From Siphlonurus alternatus (taxonomy: Eukaryota; Arthropoda; Insecta; Ephemeroptera; Siphlonuridae), in NCBI GenBank assembly GCA_949825025.1, contig OX463779.1, positions 27,308,539 through 27,372,538 on the forward strand: 64,000 nucleotides of DNA, read 5' to 3'. Shown piece after piece: positions 11,563-36,000 of this stretch. The notes under the pieces are model-generated. The model was not told where the DNA came from and made no database searches. It saw only the letters and a list, made by a program, of their open reading frames with translations. Each line of letters starts with the position of its first letter. The stretch's first letter is position 1. A program made the translations under genes and the position numbers.

Positions 11563-12253
11563 ATATACAGAATTAATTATACTGCAGATGCGAATTTTTA
11601 ATAATATTTTATTAATTTAATTATGATTAGTGCATATAGTGTATTATGCACTATATAAATATAATATATTTACAGTTAATAAATATAAAAATTACTACAG
11701 ACTCAGCATAATACCGTTTATTACAATCAATTATAATATAATTACACGTACAAGTCAGTGGAGTAAAAAATTTGAACAATTAGCTCCATTTATTGCATTT
11801 GTTATATTAGTGACGTCATGAATCATATGTTTTATACAACCGACGTAGGTTTAATAGAGCTACGTCGGGTGACGTCATGGATGTTTTGAACATTGAAAAA
11901 GTTCCGGCGTAGATTTAATGCGTCTACGACCGGCGTAGACCCAGACAGTTCCCTCCTGGGCCTGGGGTCAGAGCGTACTTGATTAATCAAGTATGCATTA
12001 CGCTCTGCTGGAGTCCTCTGACAGTTGGGATTGGGACCTGAAATGAAATGCATTTTTGACCTACTGCCTACTGTATGCATATGTATCTTGTTGTCTCCTG
12101 TATATTGTTAGAACCTTAAATACGGGTTTACTTTTGATTTCTGCATACCGTTATCCATACAGTATGCATATCAATATATTATGGGGTATGGGCAATATGC
12201 ATTTATGCATACATGAGTTTAAATGTATGCATATGCATACATATACTGTATTA

Positions 12254-12490
12254 AGGTGATTTCACTATTCGAAAATTGCTACGAAGTCCATAGAAATGCT
12301 GTAAGCCTTTCACTTACTCTCTTTCGTCTGCGGCAGCTGCGGCGGAAAATCATGCCGTAGCAAAATCAAGATGAGTTTGATTGCCGTAGCCGTAGAACAC
12401 CGCAGCAGCAAATTGCGATCTCTACGGCGTAATCAACAACGTTTGCTACGGCGTGTTTCCGTAGCAATTTTTGACCATGTGAAAGCTCCT
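12254..12490. mobile_element. Harbinger-like MITE with 35-40 bp inverted ends
   Basis: The left end AGGTGATTTCACTATTCGAA then AATTGCTACG mirrors the right end, which reads AGGAGCTTTCACATGGTCAA then AATTGCTACGG in reverse. TTA precedes the left end and follows the right end if the final T is counted. The interior is rich in CGTAGC/GCTACG. It lies 150 bp before the first firm E(z) exon. Confidence 0.65.
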
Positions 12491-12639
12491 TATAATACAG
12501 TATGTACTACATTGCATCTGTTTAAAGGAGCTAATTACTACATAGTGAGGAACATTATCAGTCGTTTTTCGATGTTCCGACTCTTTGTGGGGAATGTGAC
12601 TGGCTGCAAGAAGTTACATGCATTGATGGTTGATTACAG

Positions 12640-23258
<10,619 letters not shown>

Positions 23259-24085
23259 AGAAGTTGAACCTGTCTTACCCATCGTATGTAGATCCCTAAT
23301 TTTCATGTTTTTTTTTTTTTTTTATCCTTTCTTTTTACAAAATGTCTTACCTTTTTATTTTTAATAAAGTGCTATGTATTATAAATTAGTTTTACTGAAT
23401 CAAATGTAGTGTAACAGAATACAAAATAAATAATAATTACTCTTCAATTCTTCATGAACACGTGTTTTCAAATTATTATATACTATACATGGATATTAGT
23501 TGCATTAGATAGGCTTTTAAGGTCTTGAAAACCCCTTTAAATATAATTTGACACATATAAGTAACTCAACATTCTCGGCCCCTCTTTTATGTGTATGATA
23601 CTATAATTAAATGTTGTGTTTTGGGTGAAAAACAAACAAATGTAAATTAATTAACTCTTTTATTACAACCTACAACAGTGCTATTAAAAGAACTTAAGCT
23701 TTTCATGTTCTAATCCATTAAAGGCCTGTTCACATACAAAGCAAAGCAAAAAGCCGAGCAAGGAAGCAGAAAATCAAACACAACTGCTATTTATTTGCTT
23801 GCTTGCTTTGCTTTTCTTGTGACAGTGCCACCTGAAAACCAAGGCTAGATTTGATTCTGCTTTTCTTGCTCTGTTACGTTAATATGTGAATGGGCCTTAA
23901 TTAAGTCCAAAGTGATAAAAGATGGGAATCGATATCAGTTGCAAACTGTCCTTATTAATTGCACAGTCAAGAAGGTTTAGGCTATATAATTCAATAACTG
24001 GTAAACTTGAAAAAGGTGTAGTCTGGAATTATCGACTATTCTTGAACAGCAAAATCAGCCAGATGAGCAATACATGTATATCTTT
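23259..24085. other. Intergenic gap between two convergent genes
   Basis: Holds the E(z) 3' UTR with AATAAA near 23363 and the minus-strand 3' UTR of the NME8-like gene, with a possible AATAAA (plus-strand TTTATT at 23658-23663). A 176-bp MITE occupies 23722-23897. Nothing else recognised. Confidence 0.7.
23722..23897. mobile_element. 176-bp Harbinger-like MITE, TAA-flanked
   Basis: The left AGGCCTGTTCACAT and right ATGTGAATGGGCCT are inverted and flanked by TAA (23719-23721 and 23898-23900). The interior has GCAAAGCAAAAAG mirrored by GCTTTGCTTTTC. Confidence 0.8.
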
Positions 24086-27000
24086 CTAGTTTTCCGGTTC
24101 GTTGTGTTGTGGTGCCTCAGGTGGCTCTGGGGCAGGGGTGGTATCTTCGTCAGAAGGTGGGAAGAGCAGTTGAAAGTCCCGCACACCATCCGTCGGGTCT
24201 GCACTTACGTAGAGCGGCTCAAGGTCCGTGAGCACCGCTGCGTCATGCTCGCTATCCGTGCGTACTGCCACCACCAGCCTCTCGCCGCTGCATTGGAAAA
24301 CACATACAGTCAATGAATGAGATTTCAACTCTAAATTTTAGAATTTATATTATCTGCAAAATTAATAAGGCATGAAAAATTATATGTATATATATTATAT
24401 CGACGTGGTACAGCGGAAAATATCCTAACTCCATTGGTAAGCTGAAAAAATATATAATTATATTCTTACTCCATTGGTAATTTAAGCTGAAAATAAATAT
24501 CCTAACTCGATTTTGCTTACTAATAGAGTTAGGCAGCTTTTTTTTTTTTTTTCAGCTTACTAATGGAGTTGGTATATATATTTTTTCCCAGCTTACAAAA
24601 ATGGAGTTAGGATAGCTTTTCCGCTACCACGTTGTCAAATAAATTAACATGCACATCAAATTAAAACAAGCTTAAATATAGGATTTTTTTTTTTTTCCCC
24701 TAAGCTGAATGATTTTTTTTTTTTTTTTCTATCATAATTATGTTTCATGAACACGTTGAGAAATTATGTTCGAACCCGGCCCACTTTTCACTCTTGCCAT
24801 ATGAAAATAGCTGCGGTTTTAAGGGCATTGGGTGTAGCACCGGTAGTTGGCAACACTGACGTATCTTCACCATGTTAATTTTTGATCATTGCTCCTCGGA
24901 GTAATTTTTATGCTAGAGCTATGCTGTAGTATCAAGATAATTAGTAGCCCAAGTGCACAATTTGGCTAAATAAAGCTTGATTTAAGGGTAAGGTAACGCC
25001 ACCAATGTTAAAAAAAATCCCTCACACAAAAATTCTGAAAAAAATTTAAAATGTTCTCCTCTACACCCCCTATCAGTACCTAAAATATCAGGTATACAAA
25101 TACGATCTAGTTTTTGAGTTATGAATTTTTAAAGTTGACTACTTTAACATGGAGAAATGGAACTCCCATGTTAAATTAGTCAACTTTAAAAATTCATAAC
25201 TCAAAAACTAGATCGTATTTGTATACCTGATATTTTAGCTACTGATAGGGGGTGTAGAGGAGAACATTTTAAATTTTTTTCAGAATTTTTGTGAGAGGGA
25301 ATTTTTTTAACATTGGTGGCGTTACCTTACCCTTAAAGAAAAGTATTTTTTATTAATTTTGAAATTTACATGCATTTTTCTAAAATATAAAAAAAAATAC
25401 TTTTCTTTAAATCAGGCTTTATTTAGCCAAATTGTGCACTTGGGCTACTAATTATCTTGATACTACAGCAATCAGCTTAGCTCTAGCATAAAAATTACTC
25501 CGAGGAGCAATGATCAAAAATTAACATGGTGAAGATACGTCAGTGTTGCCACCTACCGGTGCTACACCCAATGCCCTTAACAGCGTTTTTACGTTTAAAT
25601 TTAATTGCTAAAAAAATTGCAAAACAATTAAGTCATTATAGAGATAGGATTAATGTCAGTACGTGGTACGAAAATAGACATAGTAGATGGTATTAAATAT
25701 TAATTAAATATTAATACGCGTACAGCACTTTGAGAAAATTAAACGAATTAACCTCCTGACCTCATGATGATCGAATTATTTTTCATGAAAAAAATGATAA
25801 AAAAAACGGGGAAATTTTCGATATATATATTCAGCATTTAAAGAATTATTTTGAATGTCAGCTGTCTTTTAGTGAAATTAGTATTTTTTTTTCACACACA
25901 CTATATATATATATATATATATAATACAAAGAAAAGTTGTATATTATTATATATGCTCAAAAATCTACATATTACGGATACACCGTTTTTTTTTTTTTTT
26001 TTTTTCACCAGTTAACTATTTAACTCTTATTTTGTCCTTCATTTCTTTATTTTATGGACTATATACAAAAATAATTTCATTTTACCATTGAAAAATATTG
26101 AATAATGCCATGGTCTTTGGCCACGGTGATCACATTTATAATTTTGCTATATACATAATATATATTCGGATGCTGAAAAAGTTGCCTACCCTCCAGGCGA
26201 GATGATAGCGTTCCGCGGTACCTGACGTATTATATATTACGTATATTTTTCTTTACCTGTTATTTATATAACATAATGCGAATTATTACCTGAGATTCTG
26301 CATGAGGGCCTCGTGTCCCTCTCCGGCGATCTGGGCGGCCTCTGTCTCGTCGATGGACTTGAGGGAGACGGCAAGCATGCGGTCGGAGGCGGGCTGCAGG
26401 GCCTCCAGCACGGCTTGCTGGCGCTCCGCGGCAAACACGCCCACCGCCACTTCGACGGGCGCATCCCCTCCGTCCGCCTCGGGCGCCCCCAGCTCGGGAA
26501 ACAGCAGTGCCACGGCAGAAGTTCGCCTCTCGGGCTCGCTGGGAGCCCACACTCCCGGCACATGAACTCCGTCCCGGTACCGTGCGCTCAGACTGCGACA
26601 AATTTATACGGGTCTTTCACCATACGTCACAAAACAATATGACGTCATAATTGTGTAGGCAAAACATTGTCAGCGGCATAGCAAATACGTGTTAAAGTTA
26701 GTATTGAAATTCATTTCTCCTGACGATTCATATCATTTCTCGTAGAATTTTCTTTCATAAATGGTAACAAGAAGAACCAATGCTAATGAAAAAAAATATT
26801 TGGCGACCGAAACTGTTATGAGAAAAGAGGTGTAGTGAGTTACGTTAACACGCACAGCATAGGATTTTAGGGTTTTCTGCCTACATCCCGAAGCTCTTCG
26901 GGCGGCTTCGGGCATCTCCGTGCTACCCAAAATGTAAACATGAAATTCCCGTATATTATAGATTAACTATAAATATTAACATTTTGAGTGACTTGAATTG

Positions 27001-30000
27001 ACTAAAACAACATACCTGTAGCTTTAGTGTATATTATATAATACGTTTTTATTTGTAAATTACAAATAATGGCATATTTGTGTTAAAAAAGACATATAAT
27101 TAAGTCGCATCGATTTTTGATGGTGTTTATAAATATTATATTTATATTTTATATAATTATGAATATATACTTTTGTTAATACATTTAAATTAAAGGTTAC
27201 CTGTAATTCTTATAATTATTATGTAATTAAATTAGCTTATGCTAATTAATTCAAGTGAAATTTAAAAATGAGAAACAGTGACGATGCGATCGAAGATTGA
27301 CCGACCTCTCAGGCGCGGTCTCCAGGGCCTGCACGGGGTCGGTGGGCCCCAGGAGGACGTGCAAAGCATCTGCGAGGTCCTCTACTCCATCCTCTTCCCC
27401 CTCCTCCTGGTCGAGCCTGTCCATACCGACCAGCAGGGCAACGCACGGCCCGGTCTGCAGCGCGATGCACCACTCCCTGCGAGCCTCGCTGCCCTCTGCG
27501 CCGAGCATCAGGGCCGCGCTGGCGCTCTCGGGCTGCAGCTCCACCTGATGCTCTTCCAGGACGAGCGCATGTGACGACACCAATGCCTACAATTAACACG
27601 CATTAATTGAGGACCTCGTAATCACTTTGAATATCGTTCTAATTTATGTCTCCCATATTATTCGATCTTTATTTTCTTACCAATTAATTCTGATCGAAAA
27701 AATTCATCAAATCCAATGAATTTTACCATGATCATTATAAATATAATAATTATCTTTTTGTTTTATTTATTTGTAAATTTATATTTAAATCTATTATATA
27801 TATAGTAAACAATTATAGTGAAATCAGCATATCGCTTAATTATTTAAAGCAAACATTCAGTTGACACATATATATATTTAGAACTCATTGCATTGAGAGG
27901 GGTATTATATTATAACTGCAAGTGGAACACTTATAAAGGAGGGGAACCGCTTCAGCTTTTATATTTTTAACATTTTATAAGTATATAATGTCAAACTTAC
28001 TTGTGCACCAAAAAAAATAGTCACCACTTTTCGCCTTCTACCAGTTCAGCAGTTGACATTAAAAAAGCATGACAAAGAAAAGTGGGGCTACCACTCATTG
28101 CACAACCAATCATTGCTCTTAACGTCATAAGCCCCACTTCGGCGCGCTTTTTAAATGTCAACTGGTGGAAGGCGGAGGGTGGTGACTATTTTTTTGGTGC
28201 ACAAGTAAGTTTGACATTATTTATAAAACGACAAAAATATAATAGCTGAGGCGGTTCCCCTCCTTTTTAAGTGCATGTATGCATGTTACCTGCGTGACCT
28301 CTAGCCACGCCCCCGTGTCTGGTCCGGCCGCTACCACGTGCGGGGGCAGCAGCACGAGGTGCAAGGGCTCCACGTCGCGCCGGGACAGTGACAGCAGCCG
28401 CAGTGCGTTCATCTTGGCCGCTGCAACAGGCGTTAGGAAGGTGAAAAGGGGGCAGGGGAGAAGTGCAATGTACGTGAGGGTGGGAGGGACTGACCTGTGG
28501 CTTCCTCCTCGGCCGCCTGAGCTTCCTGACGTCGCTTTTCTTCCTCCTGGCGACGCTCCTTCTCCTCGGGGGTCAACTCGTGGAACGGAATCTGCAAGCA
28601 ATATCATGGCTCAGTCAAAAACTCTTCACTCTACTACAGCTAGTCCAACGATTTGGCCTGCATGGTGGAGAAAAGGAGGGGGGGGGGGGAAGAGGATCAT
28701 TACCCACAGTCTGTATTTTAAGTTTTAAGTGACAACATCAATTTATATTATATTATATAATAAGCATTAATAACATAGAAAGCTCATTATATTCCTTGTG
28801 TAAGAAATAAAAATTATTTTTAAATTTATTTCTAATTGTTTTTGTCACCCCCGTATTTATTGTACTTATTACAATTTAATAAAAAAATACTGAGCTAACA
28901 TAACTAGACTATTTTCAAATACTTTTTTAGACTTAAAGTCCATAGACAAGATGTTATCTCTATAAGATGACGTTTGTTTAATTAATTCCAATGTGCTTTT
29001 TCCGTCATCGGTACGTACCTCAAGAGACTATGTTATTGGACTATTTATGTGTAAACAGTAAAACTTATGTATGCAATATTATTAATTTGTATTTGAGGTT
29101 ATGTGTAAGAATGGTTGTCAGGCCAAACATCGCCTAATAAAGAAATTTCTATTCTATTCTATCATACAAGTACAAGTATAAGCGATCGAAAGAAAAGAGT
29201 TCACTCTTTTCTTTCGAACGCTTATACTTGTACTTGTATGATACGTACAGTACCGATGACGGAAAAAGCACATTGGAATTAAAAATAACTAGACTATAAT
29301 ATATAATTTAAATACTTTCATCCACACAAATATTTGTGCGGATTTTTTTGTGGTTTAATATTCTAATAGACTTAAATATATCGTACCATATTATTTGCAT
29401 TATTAAATTATTTACTATCGAAGCAATCTTAATTCGTGTTGGATTGGATATTGGATCTACAATATAATAGAAGGGCCCGGACTCGGAGGCTTTTAACCTC
29501 GCATATTATATTCAATGCACAATAATTAGGTGCATTTTTTTAAATGGAGAACTGTTAATTAGTTAATATATCCTCTTGAATTGATCGTGGAATAGGGAAA
29601 AATACATAAGGCATGCATAGCAGCACCTACCCATAAGGCTTCCGGCCTTGGTATATATAAGGACTGCATTGATTCTTATTTTCACTAAAACTATTTAAAA
29701 AAAAATCTACCATTCACTTTTTAATGACACCCCTCCCCGCTCGACTAATACTTTCCTGTCATGCATGTCCCGTGATCATTCTTTTCTTTCTTTGTCAATT
29801 ATTAATGCATGACATCACATATGATGACAATACAAAACCAAATAGCAGAGACCGTTTCCCCAACCCCGGCAATCACTTACCACCTGTCTCTCGCGCTCCC
29901 CCTTGAGTACCTCGGTCTCCTTGGCCAACTCGTCCACGACCATGCGGCTGAGGCGCGGCGCATTCGCCCCGAACATGAGGTTCACCAAGTGGCCGCTCTG

Positions 30001-33000
30001 CAGCCATGTAGACACGTCACGTTTACTTACACTTCGGGACAGTTATAGCTGCATGATGGGCAATTGGATCTTAATTTTCTTCATAATATAAATATATAAA
30101 TGTGCTCTCATGCAGTTCTCATCAGCAGCACGAGGTTTTATGCAAGCAGTATAATATTATATGGGCTTTTATTTATATGCATATGACATGATGTATATAT
30201 CAGGGTGTATACCATCTGGAAAAACCTGGAATACCGGGAAATATCATGGAATTTCAAACCCTCTGGAAAAACCGGGAAAAATCATGGAATTTCGAAAAAA
30301 ATGTCAAAAAAACTGGAATTATCACATTTTTCAGTAACCATTTTCTTAATTATGTAATATTGATGCCGAAAATCTTGATACCGTTTTTTTTTTTTTTTTT
30401 TATCTTTTGACAAGTTCTAATATTTATTCAAATTAATTAAATAATTTTTTCAAGTATTGGAGATGAAAATGGGAAAAAATCGTGTGCAAAAGCGTGACGT
30501 AAAAAGATCGCGATTTACGAGAGATCGTGCGCGTATTATATTGACGTCAATATTTCGGACGAATAGTTAATTACTGAAAAGTATATGAATGTTTCAAATA
30601 TTAATTTGTAACTAAAAATACTCCTTCAATTAAAACAACTTTAATTATAAACCAGAAAAATATAATTATATTATTTTTAACGATGCAAGTGACCATGCAT
30701 GCAGTACGTAGTGTAATTAAAAGATAGGCAATTTACGCGAATATTATTTTAAAAAAGTTAATCGTTTGATGAGAAAGCTTAAATATATACAAGAGATCAT
30801 TATAAATTATTATAATTTAACATATTCAAGCACAAAAAATTAAAGTAAAAATTATGGCACTGTAAACGTCATGCTTAAAAACTAGGAAACAACGCTATGT
30901 TGCTGTACGCGCGGCGTGAGCTCACTTTATTATATTGATCATACCTCGTGTACACAATTTTTGCAGTATTTTTTTTTTTTATTTTTTGAAAAATTCAGTG
31001 AACATAATATTCAGCATTTCAAGCATTTAGATAGAGGGAACTAAATTGAAAATTTTAACCTGAATTTTTGAAAAATGTTTTGTGTCCTAATTTATGGTTC
31101 CTAAACAGAGCGGTCTCATACGTATATAGAAGACCACTCTGTTCAAGACCGCTCTGTTCCTAAATTTCTGAATTTTCAGGGAAATGTTTAAAATAATAAT
31201 AAAAATTCCAGCAATTTTTACCACATTCAATTCACACGGTTCAAACCGGACTAAAATTTATTTTAAGTGGGACTTTTAAAATTAATATTTTTTTCATTAA
31301 AATGACACTGAACACTGAAAAAAAAAAATGTACTTATAATAAAAGTTTTTAAACAGACCCGAATAAAATTATATTGAAGTTAAAGTTATATCAATGCATT
31401 ATTGCTGGATTTTTTATTTTTTTTTTAAACATTTCCCAGAAAATTCAGAAATTTAGGAACCATAAATTAGGACACTAAAACATTTTTCAAAAATTTAGGA
31501 AAATTTTAAATCTAGCTCCCTCTATCTAAATATTCTAAATGCTGTGTAGTAACCACAAAAAGTATTTTGCAAATTTACTTCTTTTGTAAAATGAAGAGTT
31601 GATCTGCATTACATTCATGTATGCACCATTTATGATAAATATAATATATTGGTGTTATAGTGTCATCAGACAAGTCAATTTCATTTTTTTATTTTATTTA
31701 TTTATTTATTTTTGCGATTTTTAACGTTCCCTATTATTATTATCATCATTAGATTAAAGTATAAATTTAGTATATATTATTTAATCATATACAGTATAAT
31801 TGATGAAAAGATTGTATTTTATTAATTATAATTTCATCCAAAATTTGAGCAATAAAATTTTCTAACTGTCAAAAAAGTTGCTCGCTACGCTCGCAATTTT
31901 TTTTTATACGTGTATTATACTGTGTTTGGTTATTTTTTCTTGTTTATACTGGGTAGCATTTTTTTTTTTTTTCATGATCTGTATCTTTCAATTGATAAAT
32001 TATGGATTTATAGTTGTTTAGAAAAACAAAATATAAAATGTCAAAAATTTTGTTTTTTCCTTTAGGAATTTAATCCTTAAACGATACCTTAAAAAATTAA
32101 ATGGTTCAAGTAAATTTTTATATAATATTCCTCCCCCACCCCCTCCTGAACGCTAAAAAATTACCTGGAATTTTTTAAAATTCCCTGGAAAAACCTGGAA
32201 AACTCATGGAATTTCATTTGGGAATAATGGTATACACCCTGATATATATATAAGGTATATAGTTATATACTTAATACTTTACGTACGTAGCACAATTATA
32301 TATTATGTGATGATTATATTTTATACATTGGCTTATAAGGTAAAAATCATGGATTTTCATTGGTCATTAAGGGAAAGAATTTAACAAAAGACATTAAATA
32401 AATAAACAATATATATCTAAGGATTAATTTCAAGCCTTTTTCTAATAGCTTTATACCAAAACACATTTTAAACTTTTGGATAATTAATGTACGTATAAAG
32501 ACACTTGCACATTTGGACAAAGTATATAAAAAAATATAGAGAATAAAAATTTACTTAAATGATTATCGTATGAATATGTCATATAATATTATACATATCA
32601 AACTTTTTGGGACAACAAAAACTTAAAATTTTCTTCAACTGATTTGCTGGATTGCAGCTTTAAAAAATTAAAATGCAGATTCATAATTTTGAGAGTTAAA
32701 AAGAAAATACGTACTAGACTCATGAACGCCAGTCATCCAAAAATGTTAAAGTCACTGTGAAAATCTCCAATCGTAAGCCGCGTAACAACAACAAACAAGC
32801 AGAGCCAAGTTCTCTCGTCTCTTCAACATGCAATCTCAACTAAAAGTAGAAAATAAGGTTTGAATTGTTCATGCACTTACACCAATGAACATCCATGTAG
32901 GCTCACTTTTGTTCCTGAATCTCGTCAGGGCCTTGATTCCATCTGCTTTAGCCTGAAACAGAGTTTCGTTATATATGTATCCAAGATTTTATTAATCCAA

Positions 33001-36000
33001 TGAAGCAAAGAGGCTTAAAATATTTTTTTTTGTATAAAAATTTCAATTTTCTTCCGATCAGACACTTTAAGTTATATTTTGAAGACGAATTGTTAAATAA
33101 AATTATTTTATTTTTTTAATTTATATCAAATAAATTATACTTTAAATTTGCCATTAAATTAAACCTATTACACAGACTTATTCACCAAATAATATTTTGT
33201 AATATACAATAATTTATATTCTAAAGTTAAGTAATATAGCCATCTAAATTTATGCAATGCTTTATATGCACAAAAAAATATTATATACTCAAAATCTTTC
33301 CCCACTGCTTTTTTTTTATTGGCTTGGGGAGGAATGTATAATTTTAATTTGAAAAAAATAATAATAATAAATAAATACGTACATACGTACGTATTTCTTA
33401 TTTATACTTTCCAATTCAATATTTTATTATATATTATGATATGAAAGATTTATTGTTGGCTTATACATTAAAATCCATAACTCTGTGCCTGTGTCTCTTA
33501 CAACAACAATTCATCACTTCTGTCCAGTTACAGCAAATATTGATTAGTGTTCGTATTGAAAAATATTATAAACTCTACTTTAATGTAAAAATGCTTGAAG
33601 TCAACAAATGAAGCTTTATGTTATTATGGCCTTTGATATTCTCAACAAAAGAACAATATCAAAATCTTGTGGTTTCCTTTTTCTGATTGAAAACTTGAAC
33701 AACGGTATTACAATAGTTTCAAGAAACAACTACTGCATGGTAGACAAAATGTTTCTTATTTGATTGTCTTGCACAAGCAGTGGGGAATTAAGGTAGAAAG
33801 TTATGAATGGGGAGGTTTTGACATAAAGCAGTGGAACTCGACTACTCCCCCATGTATGCTGGGACCCTTTATTATAGTCGGAGCGCGTCGAAAAAGTCAC
33901 CTGCTTGCCTACGCTATATGCGGGACGCATTTAACAGCTGGAAAGCTTTGTGATGCAGTAAGGCGTACGCACTACATGGTGGTTTCCGTACCAGGTACGA
34001 TGGTAATTAAATACAACGAGCTCTGTGTTACCACGCGCGCCGCATTCTTTCATATGAGTTGTCCTTGCACGCTAATTTAAAGCAATTTATAAGTTATATA
34101 TGACATGTAGCATTAATTAAAAAAAATTCTTAACATTGTTTTATCAAATTTTGCTTGCATTTTGTTACATTTTTTAATTGTATTTTTATTACCAAAAAAA
34201 TACGCTAATAACTACTTTAAATAAAAAAAAAAATGCAAAATAAAGTAGATTTAATGTTTGAACAACAGAAAAAAAGTTACAAAGTTTATAGTATCATACT
34301 TTGTAATCTTATATCTGTTTGGTTTATCATATACTTACAATCGCAAGGTGAAGCAAGTCTCCTCCGATCTCCAGTTTCAGTTTCTTCAGGTTTCCCAGCA
34401 TTCCGACGCAGGGGCCGCACCAGCCCGAGTAAACGTCCACAACTGCACACGTGGGAAATAAAGATATGGCAAACCTCGATCCTTATTACATTCTGTGGGA
34501 AATGCATGTCCATGTACAATCAAAACTTAGATAACTTTTATCAGCTCTGTTGAACAAGATTAAAGAAAAAAAAAGACTCTGGAAGTTATTGCAATTTATT
34601 GCATGCATTATGTGATATTTAATATGATTTTATATACAGGTTAAGAAAAAACCAAAACTTTGTAATATCTTGGCTGATTTTTTTCCTTACCATCATTATC
34701 GTAAGCACGCGAGTTTTTTAGTTTACTTCCTTTCTTTCCAATTATTTGATATAATTTGTAATCTAATATCAAGAAAATTGTCATGGATAATAAGACGGGA
34801 AAATTGCTATGCTCTGGCCAAATTTTCCACTATAATTTTAATAACGTGCGTTGAAGTAGCTATGCAGGTATACAAAAGTATTTTGTGTCTTCATTGTTCT
34901 TTTACAAGTGCCACACTGCGTTGATTTCACAATTGCCAAGAACAAAACAACATTTTTTTTATTATTTTTCCTTTTTATCTCGGTTAGGATTTTAAAGTAA
35001 TATTTCCAATCTAAGTAACTTTTGACGGTAAAAAATATATGGTAATATGTAAAAAAAAAAAAAATCAATTTAAAAATATGATTTAAAATCAATCCAATAG
35101 AAAGAAATAAGTATTATAATTAAATTTCTTTCCATGTCATTAATTAAGTTGCACATTTTAATCAAGGAATTAAATCTATTAAATCTTAAGTTTCATAATT
35201 AATTCGTAATATTAATTTTAACATCTAAATTTAATATTATTTCATCTCTGATGTTTTCTTTCGGCTAGATAACAAAATATTTTGTAAAAGCAATTTGTTA
35301 TTTTTAGTCTCAGTCCACCAAAATAAGAAGTTAATAAATATAATTTTTTGTGTGAAGGGGCCTATTTTTAATTGCTGGTCCACCAATATTTCCCTCCATC
35401 ATGAAGCGTCTCTCTCCTAAACCAAATGAAACAACATCATTATGACTATTTTTATTTCATGGGAGCTATACAAATCCCTAAAAATAAATGCATGCGATTC
35501 TGCCATAAAATTGATATCGTTATCAATCGATAAACAAAAATCCAAGAGTTTCACTATTCTGAACCTTTGCAGCTCTCGTGTCATGTAAGAGGGACAGTTT
35601 ACATATTTATAACGTTAGACTGACACCGACTATTAGCACTATAAATTCTTCAGTACTTCACCTGTCAAATAAAAATCACCTGTCAAAATGCACTAGAGGT
35701 CTTCCCAAATTTTTAAACGTCTCTAACATAAAACTACAAAATAAGATACCCCTATATATTAATAAATTATATTTTTATTATTTGTGTAAGCTATTATTTA
35801 ATTATTTATAATATGAAAAGTTTTGCGTTTTGGGAATAAATTCTCACAGCATTTAGAATAGAGCAGTCTAGCTATGGTCATCATATTGGTCAACAATAGA
35901 CAGGTCAATTATCTAGCTGTGGTGAACGTGACCTTTGAGAATCAAAGTTTATAATTTTACAATAATTACGTTGATTGTTACATGATAATGTCTTATTCAT

